Shown here in pieces: positions 37,774 to 49,924 of a stretch of DNA of 64,000 bases. The notes beneath the pieces were generated by a model. It had not been told where the DNA came from. It saw nothing but the letters and a program-made list of their open reading frames with translations, and ran no database searches. The first letter of the stretch is position 1, and each line of letters opens with the position of its first letter. Origin of the DNA: Brachypodium distachyon (lineage: Eukaryota; Streptophyta; Magnoliopsida; Poales; Poaceae); assembly GCF_000005505.3 (NCBI RefSeq), contig NC_016133.3, forward strand, positions 44,853,237 to 44,917,236, given 5' to 3'. Position numbers and translations under genes: made by a program.

Positions 37774-40700
37774 ATGAGGTCCCTCTTCTCCAAATCCCCA
37801 TGCTCGCCGGCTCCCCCTCCTCCGCCCTTCGCCGGCGGCGGAGAGGCCCTCACTCCCTCCTCCCACCACCGCCAACGTCGCTTCCCCAAGGAGAACGTCG
37901 ACCCGTCCTCCTCCCCCGCCCCACCGGATCACTCCCCCTACCGCTCCCCTTCCTCAGCTGCCAAGCCCCTCGCCGCCCGCAACCGCGGAATCCCTCCCCG
38001 GCCCCCGCTGAAGAGGAAGCTAGATATCTCCGCGGCCTCCACACCCGATAGAGCCCCCGCCGGCGCTGCCGCCGTCTCCGACTCCGGCGTCCAGGTACGT
38101 CGATGGTGTTAGGGTTTGTCGAAACCTAGCTAAATCTGGCTTGATGAGTGATGGTTTGGTGGCAGGTGGTGGTGAGGGTGCGTCCCCCGAGTAGGTCGGA
38201 GGAGGACGACGAGGGGGCTGGGGCGGGGGATGGGGAGGAGACTTGCTTGCGGAAGACCGGGCCCAGCTCCGTGGAGATACAGGGGCAGGGGTTCACGTTC
38301 GATTCTGTCGCTGATGAGGCCTCCACGCAGGTGAGCTTGCTGCATCTGGCACAAAGGTGTTGGATTTACTGTATGGGGGTTCTAATTTTACTTTGTTGGT
38401 GCATATGTTTGTTGCCAGTTTGCTAATTTGGTGCTAAGGAAAATGAGTTCTTTCTCTCAGCATTTTAATCGCTGCACTGGATTTATGGAAATTTACTCGT
38501 GTATGTTTGCTGAATATTATGGTTATTTCATTAAACGGGGGACTACAGTTTTGTTTACAAATTTTTTGGGTCGAATGTAGTTTTTGTAATTTTTCTGCAC
38601 ACAGTAAGGCCCCATACTTGGGTTTAATTGGGTGGCTTGTTTGTGTAGGAGGATATCTTCCGGCTTGTAGGCTTGCCACTGGTGGAAAACTGTTTAGCTG
38701 GCTTTAACAGTTCAATTTTCGCTTATGGCCAGGTAATTCAACTTCCAATTTCGTTTAATTTTTGGCTGCAGTGATTCATGAGAAATGAATTGACTAATAT
38801 AATCTCGTTTTGTACTTTGTAAACTGAAAAGACTGGTAGTGGGAAGACTTATACAATGTGGGGGCCTCTGTTTGCCCTGTCTGACGAATCAGCCAGCAGA
38901 GAGAGGGGGTTGACTCCTCGTGTTTTTGAACTACTGTTTTCACGCATTAAAGAAGTATGTCATGAGTTCTTTCAAGCTACTTTCGCTGTTACAAAGATTT
39001 TGCCTGATTTTAAGTCAAAGTGCAATACATGCTGTCCATTTGTAGGAGCAGGCTAAACACTCGGATAAACAACTAATGTACAACTGCTGCTGCTCTTTTC
39101 TTGAGGCAAGTACAATTTCTGCATCTCATATTACTCTAGTTTTGGATCTTGCTTGTGATAAAGATCTTGACTAATTTATTTAAGATGTGCAGATCTATAA
39201 CGAACAAATCACAGATTTGTTGGATCCCATGCAAAAGAATCTTCAGGTAAAAGGAAGCTGCAGAATTTAATTTAAAACAATAGTCTTTTGCTGACATGAC
39301 TTGTTCATCTTCAGATCAGGGAAGATGTTGGAACCGCTTCCGTTTATGTTGAATCATTGACAAAGGAATTTGTATTCACTATACATGATGTTACTCAGTT
39401 GCTAGTAAAGGTATGTTTGTTGCTTAATGTAATTATGTTTACTTTTGGAGGTGTCTGTTATAGATGCTTAAACTTATACTCCCTCCTTCCCATATTAACT
39501 GACTCAAATTTACCCAAATATGGATGTATCTATACCCAAAAAGCGTCTAGATACATGTAATATTTCTTCACTTAATATGGGACGGAGGGAGTACAAGTAG
39601 TAAACGTTTTTACAGCTTTTCTTCATCTCCAAATATTACTTTGTTGATTGTAGAATTATCTTAAGAAAAACATGACTAAATATAAATGCGTATAAAAATG
39701 ATAGCATTATTTTTGTATGCAATTTTGATCGTTGTTATGGTGATCCCATTCTACTTTCCGTAAGATTGGTGCTCCCAATATCCTGGAAATTCGAGATGTT
39801 CCACTTCTTTATGGGACAATTTAAATGATGGTGCAGGGATTGGCGAACCGGAGGACTGAGGCTACTGCTGCAAATGCAGATAGCTCACGCTCACATTGTG
39901 TTTTTACATGTTTCATTAAATCAGAATCCAAGGTATTACCTGAATCCGTACTTGTATGGCACTTATCCCTGATCCTTGACCTTCCACTTAATTTTGAGCA
40001 TAGGCATGTTAAGATATAAAACAATATTATTTTCAGTAAGGATTGTAGTTTTATCTGGGACTGTCGTTTTTTGACATTAAACTGTAAGAAAATGCACGAT
40101 TGCATTCCGACAGTATATAGATACATACATTAATTTTTGCAAAGTGAGACACCAGAATGCTACCTTATGGGATCGCACCCTGGTGGGCAGCCAGCATACC
40201 TTGCTGGGTTGACCACCCAATCTCTATCTGGGACTGTTGTTATCTATCTTCCTTTGATTTCTACGATATATGTCATTTTCTCTCTCCACCAACTTTTCTT
40301 ATTGCTCTCATTGCCTTTTGCACTGCTCCCTTTCTTTCGTACAGAGTATTAAGTAACCAGTCACTTTTTCATATGTCTATGCTGCTATGCTGGGCTTCCA
40401 TTAGCATTTATTTTCTTCTGTTGCATATATGTGCATTCCTCCAAACACAAGGTGGTAGTACAAAAATGTAGCTGTTCTATCTATGTCTTGCATCTCGTGC
40501 TGTTCCTATTAAAGAGGTAGTATCATATTTACAGGAAGTTTCTTTTGGTACTTTAGTGCCAGTTTCAGTTCACATTCCTCCTATGACTTGTGGTCTGTCT
40601 TCTTCAACTTTGTTACTGTTGTTGGCAGAATCTGGTGGATGGATCAAGCCTATCAAGAACAAGTAGGATCAATTTGGTAGACCTTGCTGGATCAGAACGG

Positions 40701-43700
40701 CAAAAACTAACAAATGCAGCTGGTGATCGTTTAAAAGAGGCGGGGAACATAAACCGGTCACTATCGCAGTTGGGGTATGATCTATTTAAAACTATCCACC
40801 GTTCCTATAGCAGTGATATTATTCATGTTGGGCTTGATCTGACGTTTCAACCTATTTTTTCTACCAATGTTATCATCTTTGTTTACTCTAGTGTGAGCTA
40901 AAACTGTAATGTCTGTGGAAAATGATTTGGTTACATTATTCTAGATTTGTTACTTCATTGGTTTCAGTACCTGTGTAACTATAGTAATTTGACTGGATAT
41001 GTGTATTTCATCTAAGCATACATATGTAATGCAAGTCAATAGCTATGTGCAAATGCAATTATGCAAATTACATTGGTTTAGAAAATAGATCATCATGAAT
41101 GAAAACATAAGAATGCAGTCAATCAAGTCTAGTTGCCCCCTTCTATAATCTAAAATTCATTTCCAAACCGTGCTAGATGAATCATACGAAGAACCATTTT
41201 TTTTTGACAGAAAACTTTAGGTGAGGTCCTGCCAGTAAATTTTATTAATGAAGGAAACATTTACAAGACAGGAAAGAATGTCCTTCTAAAGTCTAAAGTT
41301 CATTTCTGAGCAGTTCTAGATAAAACAGATGAAGAACCTCTTTTTGAGCAGAAAACTGTAGGGGAGGTCCTGGCAGTTAATTTTATTGAAGAAGGAAACA
41401 TCTACAAAAAATTAAAGAATGTACAACAAGAAGGGGCGATGGGGGAATGGCTCTAAGTGATATGGTCTATATATCCATGACTGGAACATATGTAGAACAT
41501 AGCTATGAATTGTAACTTTTGTCCCATCTTTCAGTTTATCGTTTCAGAACTTTCTCCTTTCTATACCTTCGTCTTCCAATATAGAGTGCACTTTGAAATA
41601 AATTTATCTGAAGGTAGACTAAATTGAGAAAATCTTTTATGTTTTTTCTTTTGTCGAAATTTTCCAGTTGATTTGACATGGTAGATATGCATCACTTAGG
41701 AAATCTATGTCTCACAGGATTCAAAGTTTAATTTTAGCTAAAATAAATGAAAATTAGTAATAACAATGTTAAATTAAACAGATGTAGAAAATATCTATGA
41801 ATTGTAACTTTGTCATCTATTTGGTTTATCATTTCAGTTTTTTTTGTTCATTTTGTACCTTTCAATATGGATTGCATTATGATTCTTGTGGGTGCTGATT
41901 TGGCATGGTCTAGATATGCATCACTTAGGAACTCTTTATGTCCCACAACATGTAGGATTGCAATTTTGTTGAATTGAATGATAACTAACTCATTGCATTC
42001 TTCACTTGAAGGTTAACTGTTTATCATAATAAATTTCATTTCTGCAGAACACTGATTAATAAACTGGCAGAAGTATCACAATCTAGAAAACAGAGGCATC
42101 ACATTCCTTATCGGGATTCCAAGTTGACCTTCCTATTGCAGGAATCACTTGGCGGCAATGCTAAGCTTGCAATGATCTGTGCGGTCTCACCATCACAAGG
42201 GTACAATTCACTAATACAAACTATTTTCTATTGTTCTGGCACGTACTAATCCTTTGTTGTATTTTCTGCAGTTGTAAGAGTGAAACACTAAGCAGTCTAA
42301 GATTTGCTCACCGTGCTAAATCTATTAAAAACAATGCTATTGTCAACGAACAAAGAGAGGATGACGTTAGTGTTCTCCGTGAGCAAATCAGGCATTTGGA
42401 GGTATTATTAAATTCTTATTTCAAATTCATGGGGCTCCGTTAATTGTGTTTTTACCGGTTGACCTTGATTGCAGGAGGAGCTTCACCGTGCAAGGTCAAA
42501 TGGGGTTTTGCGAAGAAGCAAGGGCAGTTCTTTGATTGGATGGAATGCTCATAACAGCTTGCTTTTGAAAACGAGTTTCAGTCGTCGTACAGCATTCCCC
42601 ACAGGCCAAGATGATAGTGATGAGGAAATGGAGGTTGTTGATAATGATGTTGAGACACCTTATAATTTAGAAGCACAGTCTCCATTGCACCATGATAATG
42701 TTGAAGAAAACAGATGTCAGTTCAACCTGGCAGCAAGCATACAGAAGGGCCTTCAAGTCATTGAAAGCCATCGGACTAGTGGTACCTGGAGGAGAGCATC
42801 ACTAGGCTTTAGCACTAGAACTTTGAATTCTCATCCTACAGTTCCAGTTTGCAGAGTCGATGTTGCTATTCAAACTGAACCTGAAGTATTTGAACTGAGG
42901 CAAAACACCCTGGCTGAAATTCCTAGCAGCCAGATTGAAGCATCTGCAAATGAAAGCAAAGCTATCACCAAATGCATGGATCTACAATTATTAACAGCTG
43001 ATGGAGCAATTCAATCTGACGATCTGAAGCAACAACATGTTCTGAAAGTAAGTCTAAGATAAGTGCAAAAGTTACTATGCAAATATGCACGCCACTTGAC
43101 TGCAGTTATAGAAATGATAACTTGTGCTTGTACTTGTGTGCATAGGCTGTGGAGAAGGTCCTTGCTGGAGCCATCAGACGGGAGATGTTACGCGATGAAC
43201 AATGTGCAAAGCAAGCTGCTGAAATTCGACAGCTAAATCGTTTGGTCGGTGTTTTAGCCCCTTCATCTAAGATGCCGCAAATTTTGTTCTTCCATCTGAA
43301 GTGCCATGTATTTGCAGGTGCGGCAATATAAGCATGAACGAGAATGCAATGCAGTAATTGCACAGACGCGGGAAGAAAAATTTGCCAGGCTTGAAAGTCT
43401 TATAGATGGATATTTACCTACTGAAGAACTTATACATGCAGAGTATCTCTCCCTTAAAGATGAACATAAGGTCATTGGGCTTTTTATTTATTTTGCTTCA
43501 AATGTTTACATGGTTTTACTTCAACAGTCTAATAATCCATCCTTGAACCCATAAATGTAGATTCTCCATCAGAAATATGAGAACCATCCTGAAGTTTTGA
43601 GTGCTCAAATCGAGCTTGAAAGACTTCAAGAGGAGTTGGAGACATACAGACACTTCAAGGATGAGAAGGAAGTTTTACTGGAGGAAATCCAACACCTCAA

Positions 43701-45583
43701 AAATCAGTTAGATTATATGCTTTCGTCATCCACGTCATTGTGTAGGCCTCCAGTTGATTTATCACAGGCTGTTAGTACTGTCTCCGCTCATCTTAATATT
43801 TCAGCCACAAAGAAAGATGATGATGGCCTTGACACTGCTGAGACTAGGGAGAGTAGATGGATTACTCTTACTGAAGAGCTTAGAGTTGAGCTTGAGAAAA
43901 GTAGATCTCTCAACAAAGGTTTGCAGCTCGAAGTAGAGTCGGAGAAGAAATGCTCAGAGGAATTGAAGGAGGCACTGGAAATGGCAATAAAGGGGCATGC
44001 TAGAATCTTAGAACAGTATTGTGAACTACAGGAAAAGCACACTTCCTTGCTCTCAATGCATCGGAGTATCAACGTTGAGATTGAAGATGTGAAAAGAGAA
44101 GCAGCAAAAGCTGGTGTAAAAGGGGCAGAATCTCGGTTTATCAACACCCTTGCCAGAGAAATATCAGTTTTAAGAGCCGAGCGAGAGAAGGAGCGGCGAT
44201 TCTGGATGGATGAAAATAAAGGACTACAACAACAATTAACGGATACTGTTGAAGCTGTGCAGGCTGCTGGTGAGCTTCTTATACGGTTAAATAATGCCGA
44301 GGAAGCTGCATCACTTGCTCAGGTCTCCCCCTCCCTCCCTCCATCCCTCCATCCCTCATTTCAGAATATGGTATGTGTAGTTAGTTGCAGCTTCATGGGA
44401 AAGTCTATTATTATAAACCTAGCTCCATATGAACCTCTTTGTCAGTTTATAAACTGAAAATTTGAAGTTTTGAATCTATGTTTACAAAATCTACATTGCA
44501 AACTTCACTAGTTCACATTAAATATATTCAATTATAGGTTTTGCTTAAATGCTAATAATTCTAATAAATATTGTAAATTCATTAAGGTGATCCTGACATC
44601 TCTTTTGTGATACTCTGTTGCTTGGATACTGCAAAGCCAACTGATCTTGGTAGTATTGATGATTCTTATTGAATTGATGACCATATCTGGTTCATCTCAG
44701 CTATCTTTCATTTAGTCAATGCATTGGGAGCTGTCATGAAACTACATGCCGACTTCTCTTTTCAGTTTCTGAACTTTAAATATCCAATTTTCTCTGTGAA
44801 TGTCCCATTGGAATGAAACTTCAATATGTATAAGAAACAGTAAATCTAATTCTCACTTAAGGTAGAATAAGAGAAAATTCTGTCCACATTTTCGCTGAAC
44901 CAATAGCACCCTTGACTCTGGTGCCAAACTAAAGTCATGTTCCTTTTGTAAACATTATTAGGAAATAACATGATACAGTCTGTTATTTGTTGTCTCCATA
45001 CTTTTCTGTTCTGTGCATCATGCTACATGAACTTCTAAATCAAATAGTGTATCATCTAAGTTTTCAGTTAGCTCAGAAATATAGCTCAATACATGCAGTC
45101 TTTCCATTTGATGCCACCGTTCCAAAGCATCTAAATTGTGATGTGGGTATCATGCTACTTGAACTTTTAATTAAATTGTGTATTAGCATCTAAAATTTCA
45201 GTTGCACAGAAATATAGCGCAATGATGCCACCCTTTCAAAACTGATAGAACAACATTTATCCCTTTCACAGAAGCGTGCCTTGTTGGCAGAGCAAGCAGC
45301 AGAGAAGGCTTATCAAGAGATTGACAACCTTAAAAAGAGTTATGACCAAGAAACTCTTCTGCTAAATCAGCGTCTCGCTGAATCCAAACCGCCCAACAAT
45401 GCTCTACAACCTGCTGAACCTAGTGATATGGGCGTTGCTAGGTATGACACAGGTGGGAGCCTTGGTGACCAGCGGTGGCAAGAGGAGTTCTTCAAGGCCT
45501 TTCAGCAAAGCATGTCGGCTGATGTCTCCAAAAGCAGTGACCTCACTTCATGGTTCTCCGGATACGATAAGTGCAACATTTGA
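37774..45583 (+). CDS. Kinesin of the plant KIN-12 class, closest in size to KIN-12F, 16 exons
   Basis: Exons: 37774-38094, 38166-38330, 38649-38732, 38832-38954, 39046-39105, 39193-39246, 39315-39410, 39837-39932, 40629-40774, 42048-42200, 42272-42401, 42475-43047, 43146-43244, 43318-43470, 43561-44322, 45272-45583; 3327 nt, 1108 residues, all phases consistent. A Pro/Ser-rich basic N-terminus (1-106) precedes the motor (~107-460): P-loop GQTGSGKT (189-196), switch I NADSSRSH (315-322), switch [10 protein letters not shown] (349-356), [10 protein letters not shown] and a neck-side [12 protein letters not shown]. Long coiled coil with LERLQEELE and [17 protein letters not shown] fills most of ~480-1060. 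Phragmoplast/preprophase-band kinesins of this class are plus-end-directed motors for cell-plate guidance. The short length and [18 protein letters not shown] suggest KIN-12F or E over POK1/2, but subclass needs a tree. Confidence 0.92.
39104..39194 (+). other. GC-AG intron between KIN-12 exons 5 and 6
   Basis: The donor reads CTTGAG|GCAAGT with GC in place of GT, and the next exon starts ATCTATAACGAACAA in phase, rebuilding the conserved SFLEIYNEQ motif. Alternative GT donors would disrupt that motif. Confidence 0.8.
39477..39593 (+). mobile_element. Stowaway MITE in KIN-12 intron 7
   Basis: Ends TACTCCCTCCTTCCCATATT and AATATGGGACGGAGGGAGTA. It belongs to the AAGTGACTCAA subtype seen at 24081 and 37122. 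Confidence 0.9.
41135..41426. repeat. Tandem ~145-bp duplication in KIN-12 intron 9
   Basis: GAAGAACC, CAGAAAACT, GGTGAGGTCCTGCCAGTAAA and GAAGGAAACAT recur in order near 41190-41260 and 41330-41405, each preceded by a TCTAAA-TTCATTTC phrase. Two diverged units. Confidence 0.65.
41490..41955. repeat. Second diverged duplication in KIN-12 intron 9, period ~285 bp
   Basis: GTAGAA-ATA-CTATGAATTGTAACTTTTGTC and, further on, TAGATATGCATCACTTAGGAA occur at about 41495/41695 and again at 41780/41920. Confidence 0.6.
44327..44362. repeat. CCCTCCCT/CCATCC microsatellite next to a splice donor
   Basis: A pyrimidine-rich tetranucleotide repeat begins four bases after the donor of KIN-12 exon 15 (CAG|GTCTCC). 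Confidence 0.75.
45016..45236. repeat. Tandem ~133-bp duplication in KIN-12 intron 15
   Basis: ATCATGCTACATGAACTTCT, CAGAAATATAGC-CAAT and GATGCCACC recur near 45016-45115 and 45150-45235. Confidence 0.65.
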
Positions 45584-46470
45584 TCAGCCAGTGAAAATCT
45601 GTCTACTCCATTTTCAAATTCTTTCACCTTGAAAGGTATATGTTGTACAATGTACACCATTATATTGTGGGGTTTTTTGGTTACAAAGGTTTGACTTATC
45701 ATACCCCAGCTTCTCTGGCTTGTGAGTCGCAACTAGGTTTAGCAAAGATTCAGAAGGTGTATGTTGTCTTGTAGATTTCATTCGAAGACATATGTTTAGA
45801 TTGATCATGTATTCATGTACAAGGTGAATAGCGACTTGTATTTATTGATGCAGTCTGGTAATCTGATAAGGAAATGTTAAAGCGAGAGAACAGAAAAAAC
45901 AAAGTTCATTTACTGTTATAACTTCATTCTGAGCATTCTGTTTACTCCCATCAAGTATTCATGACGGACCGCGTGTCAGCATGTGCTGCAACTTTGAGAT
46001 TATTTTTTGTGCTCTCTTTGGCTTATTAGTCCATGTATGTCATATATAAGGCCGGCACTCTGACGTTGCCGCTGGAGGCACTCTCCATGGCCATGAGGCA
46101 TGTTGGATCGAGGGTGAAACGGAGAAGTGAGATTTTTTTTCTTTTTGCAATGCAGAGAGCGAGAGGAGGGAAAAAAAATCCTATGCGACCCCGCAAGGAC
46201 GACCCAGCGCTGGACATGTGTACACGAGAAGTAAGCGTGTACATACACAACCTGTAAACACATAACTTATTGTATGAGTTATTTTATTGCCCGACTTTAA
46301 GTGATTTTGAGAATCAATATTAATTTCGCCTTTGTAAGATGCCTTTCAGATTTGCTCGTTTCATTGTTTCACACAGTCATATACAGCGCTTCAGCTCGTA
46401 AAAGTCAGCAACACATGCTGACGAAAATCAACCAATGCCCGCGACCTTGGCCATGTACATGCATGTTATA
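45584..46470. other. KIN-12 3' flank and spacer before the P450 copy
   Basis: The KIN-12 3' UTR presumably covers the first ~250 bp. The remaining frames on both strands near 46000-46260 carry no recognisable domain. Confidence 0.35.
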
Positions 46471-48250
46471 TTATGCACGGCTGACATGCGGTGAAACAGG
46501 GACAAGAAGGAGCTTCTCCTTTCGACGCATCGACAACCCAAACAAATCCGTCATATCCACATCCTCAGGCCGCATGCCACTCGGGAGCTCCCAATCGAAA
46601 TAGCACACCAGGTTAGCGAGCATGATCTCCACGGTGGCCATCCCGAAGTTTATCCCGGGACATATCCTCCTTCCAGCCCCAAACGGCAGGAACTGGAAGT
46701 CCCTCCCCTTGAAGTCCGGTGCGCCGCCGCCGTCGAGCATGAACCTCTCCGGTACGAACTCGCCTGCGTCCTTCCACGACGCAGCGTCTCTCCCGAGGGC
46801 CCACGCGTTGATGATGACCCGGGTCTCGGCAGGGATTGTGTAGCCGTCGATGATGCATTCCGCCATGGAGAGGTGCGGGAGGAGGAGCGGAAACGGCGGA
46901 TGCAGCCGGAGCGTCTCCTTCACAACGGCCTGCAGGTAGGCCATGGCGCCCAGGTCGTCTTCCGTGACCATTTGCTCGTCGTTCTTGGGGGGTGTCTTGT
47001 CCCTGACCTCAGATTGGAGCTTGGCCATGAGGTGTGGCTTGCGCATCAGCTCCGCCATGACGAACTCCAGGACTATGTATGACGTGTCTGTGCCTGCTAC
47101 GAACATGTCCTGTACAGAAGGGATTATTTGATCAAGAGTGTCAGCACTAAGGTTTATTACGAAGCTCGCCATTAATTTGGTCCTCTTGGACTTAAATATG
47201 TCAATCATATATATGTCATAAAGAAATATTAAGGTGAGGTTACGAGAGGGAAGCAAAGTAAGTACGAGTACTACCATCAAGATGGCCTTGATATCCTGTC
47301 TGCTGAACTGTACTCCTGCCGAAGGCCGAGGAGCACATCCACGAAGTCTCTCTCTTGATCTTCCTCCACGGCATCATCAAGACCATGCTGTATTAGCAGC
47401 GATGATTTGGTTTCATGGTCGTCTATGATCTTGTCGAGCAGCTGATCCCATCTCCTCCTCAGCCTGTTGGTCTTGGCAAACACCACCCAGGCGAGCAAAT
47501 CCAGCTTGCCCAGGCTCGGGAAGTAGTCCTGCAAATCGAAGCCCCCAAACTTGGCCGCGTTCCCTTCGATGACCTCCCGGAACATCTCGTTCCGCCGCCC
47601 CTCGCGGAAGGAGCCGTTCCCGGACACGGCGCGGCACACGACGTCGTTGGTGTAGGCGCCGAGCAGCGCCGTCATGTCCACGGAACCGGCAGCGGCGGCG
47701 GAGGACCGGATCTTGTCCATGGCGAGGCGCGTCTGCTCGTGGCGGCCGCGGCGGAGGGAATGGGAGTGGACCTTGGCGGCGGCGAGCAGGTGCGTGGTGA
47801 CGAGGCGCCTGGCTTGGCGCCAGTAGTCGCCGTAGGGCGCGAAGGCGACGTCTGCGCATGGAGGAGCGCGTCGGCGAGCGCGTTGTGCGGGCGGGAGGCG
47901 AAGAGGTGGTCGTGCGTGCGGAGGACGGCCTCGGCGGAGCGCCGGTTGGAGACGACGAGGTTGCGCACCTGGCCCAGGCGGAGGAGCAGGAGTCCGTTGG
48001 GGCTGCCGTGGTTGGCGGCGAGGCGGGCCAGGGAGACGTGGGGGGAGGAGCCGACCAGGTGCAGGTGGCCGATGAGGGGGAGCCCTGGAGGCGAAGGAGG
48101 GAGACGGCGGCGCCGGTCATGGTCGACGTCCGCTGCTTGCTTGCGAGCCGATCTAGAATAGTAGTGGTGTAGCAAGAAGAGGAGGAGCGGGGAGAGCAGC
48201 AAGAGATAGAGCAGTAATGGTGCCTGTGGAGATGAGAGCATTGGCGCCAT
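46471..48250 (-). pseudogene. CYP71-type cytochrome P450, copy 1, with two frameshifts
   Basis: Exon 1 48250-47275 and exon 2 47109-46471, separated by a 165-bp intron. The product starts MAPMLSSPQAP with a Leu-rich membrane anchor and the hinge LPPSPPGLPLIGHLH. Later motifs are the I-helix AGTDTS, ExxR as KETLRLHPP, PERF, and the heme loop FGAGRRICPG; exon 2 is fully open (213 codons with stop). Against copy 2, exon 1 lacks 4 bp near 47851-47861 and 1 bp near 47301-47312; frame arithmetic confirms both (530 and 446 nt where multiples of three are needed). The full-length frame would be about 540 codons. The enzyme class is a membrane-bound monooxygenase of secondary metabolism; the substrate cannot be told. 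Sequence error could mimic such indels. Confidence 0.85.
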
Positions 48251-48512
48251 GACCTGCGTTATCACTAATTTGATTTCACAAAAACAGAAGAATACACAAC
48301 TGGCTACTACTGCTGGATTGCTAAGAGCTCTTTCATATTCGTTGTGGGGATATTGATCTCCAGGATTTGTTAGCTGGTTTCTCCGCTCCGGTCGGTTCGT
48401 TTCCCACCACATATCTCGGGCTGCCGGCTGCCGCTCTCACTTGCCAAGCCAAGAAAGGTGCTATTTCAACCTCTCATCCACAAGATTGCCTCCAGACTCG
48501 CAGGTTACAAAG
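48251..48512 (-). promoter_or_regulatory. Upstream flank of P450 copy 1
   Basis: The short interval before the 1.4-kb transposon must hold any remaining promoter. No clear TATA box was seen. Confidence 0.25.
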
Positions 48513-49924
48513 CTTAGATAGCATCTCCAGCCGCGCCCCTCATTTGGCGTCCGGCGCAACCGACCGTTTGGAGAGGTGCCGGCGCAAATTTTTTTTAAGG
48601 TTCCGCCGTGACCCAACCGCGCCCCAATATCAACTCCCAAAATAATTGAAAATAGGCAAAATTTAACTAAATTCGGCGAAATTTAAATGAAGTAGGCGAA
48701 ATTTAACTAAGCTCGACGAAATTTAATTAAACATAAAGTTTTTATTACATAATTCTAAAATAAAAAAACGGCCGCGCTAGTCGCTGAAGTCGGCGAGGAA
48801 GGCGTCCTCGTCGAAGTCGGAGTCGTCAGAGTCGAGGGTGATCGGCACCACCTTCACCTCCATCTTGGGCTTCTTCCCCGCCTCTTTCTCCGCCGCCTCC
48901 CTCGCCGCCTCTTTCGCACTCCAGGCCTCGGCCTGGGCATCCGTCAAAGCGTCATGGCGAGGCCGAGGCGTTCTACCTCCTCGGTCTCGTGCTGGCTGGC
49001 GCGCTCCACCGGCCACAGCCCCGGGAACTCCTCGGGGTCGCCATTCGAGCGCCAGACGCTCGTAGGCCGGCTCCGGCTTTGGCCAGACAAGGGCGGAGAT
49101 GGCTGCGAGGCGGCGACGGCACCCGTCGTCGGGAGGACGAACCCGGCTCGTCCTTGATGCGCAACGCCAGTGAGGAGGCATTGCGGGAGGACGAGCCAGA
49201 GCTGGAACCAGTTGGACCGGCCCCAATACCGGTGACGGCCTGCCGGCACGGGCGGCGGAGTCTCGAGCCGGGGGTTGTCGCTGGCGGCAATGTGGGCAGC
49301 ACCGATGCCATGGTGCGTCCGCGCCAGAACTGGCGCCGGCCGTCGATGTTGAACCGTCCTGGCGGAGGGCGCTCGCCTTGGCCCTTGTATCGGGCGATGT
49401 CGAAGGCGTGGCGGTCGACGAACAACACCGGCCAGTTCGCGCCGGGTCCCGGCGCTCGTCCGCCGTTAGCCCGTGCCACCGATGGTCGTTGATGGCTGCC
49501 GTCCGGGCATGGCTAGTGGGCACCAACGGCATCGGGATGCCGCCGATGCTCAGGGTCCAGTGCGCCGGCAGCCGACAGTCGAGCGGTGCCGGGTAGTCGT
49601 GCTCGTGGAGAGCCTCGGCCTCCTCGAGCGTCAGCGTCCGACGCGGCCAGTCCTCGTCGTCTGCAGCGATAGATGACGAAGGAGAGGAGAGGGCGAGAGA
49701 GGGCAAGAGGGAGGTGGCCGGCGAGAAACTGGTGAGGCGATTAATTGGGCGCTGACATCGTGGGCCCGCCACAATAACGCGTTGCGCCGCCCCCCCGGGG
49801 TTCGGCCGGGGGGCGCCGACTAAAAAAAACAATTTGGGGAGGCTAGCTGGGTCGGAATTTTTGCGCCGGCTCCCCCCAAGCCCGTTTAGGTGGAGGGGGT
49901 GGGCGGCTGGAGTTGCTCTTAGAT
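48513..49924. mobile_element. TIR DNA transposon, 1398 bp, with 7-bp target duplication
   Basis: The element 48520-49917 begins AGCATCTCCAGCCGC and ends GCGGCTGGAGTTGCT, whose reverse complement is AGCAACTCCAGCCGC (one mismatch in 15). CTTAGAT directly flanks it on both sides (48513-48519 and 49918-49924). Inside, a GC-rich broken coding region on the minus strand is present. The superfamily is not clear: 7 bp is unusual (hAT usually 8, MULE 9-10). Confidence 0.8.
48777..49832 (-). pseudogene. Coding remnant inside the 1.4-kb TIR element
   Basis: The minus-strand frame runs 351 codons. It starts with a Ser/Ala-rich stretch, then LTLEEAEALHEHDYP and HWTLSIGGIPMPLVPT, later a Glu/Lys-rich segment (AREAAEKEAGKKPKMEVK) and an acidic end (LDSDDSDFDEDAFLADFSD). 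The middle looks frame-shifted, since a second frame (49479-48973) gives FDIARYKGQGERPPPGRF and NIDGRRQFWRGRTMASVL. The WTLSIGGIPMP-type block recalls a family of transposon-associated proteins common in grasses, but I cannot name it. It is not a transposase by any motif I can see. Confidence 0.45.

Noticed and set aside
47415..48161. A 248-codon plus-strand frame opposite P450 copy 1 (and the similar one at 60530-61285 opposite copy 2)
   Set aside because: Antisense to GC-rich P450 exons; long antisense frames arise there from codon bias, and no motif is present.
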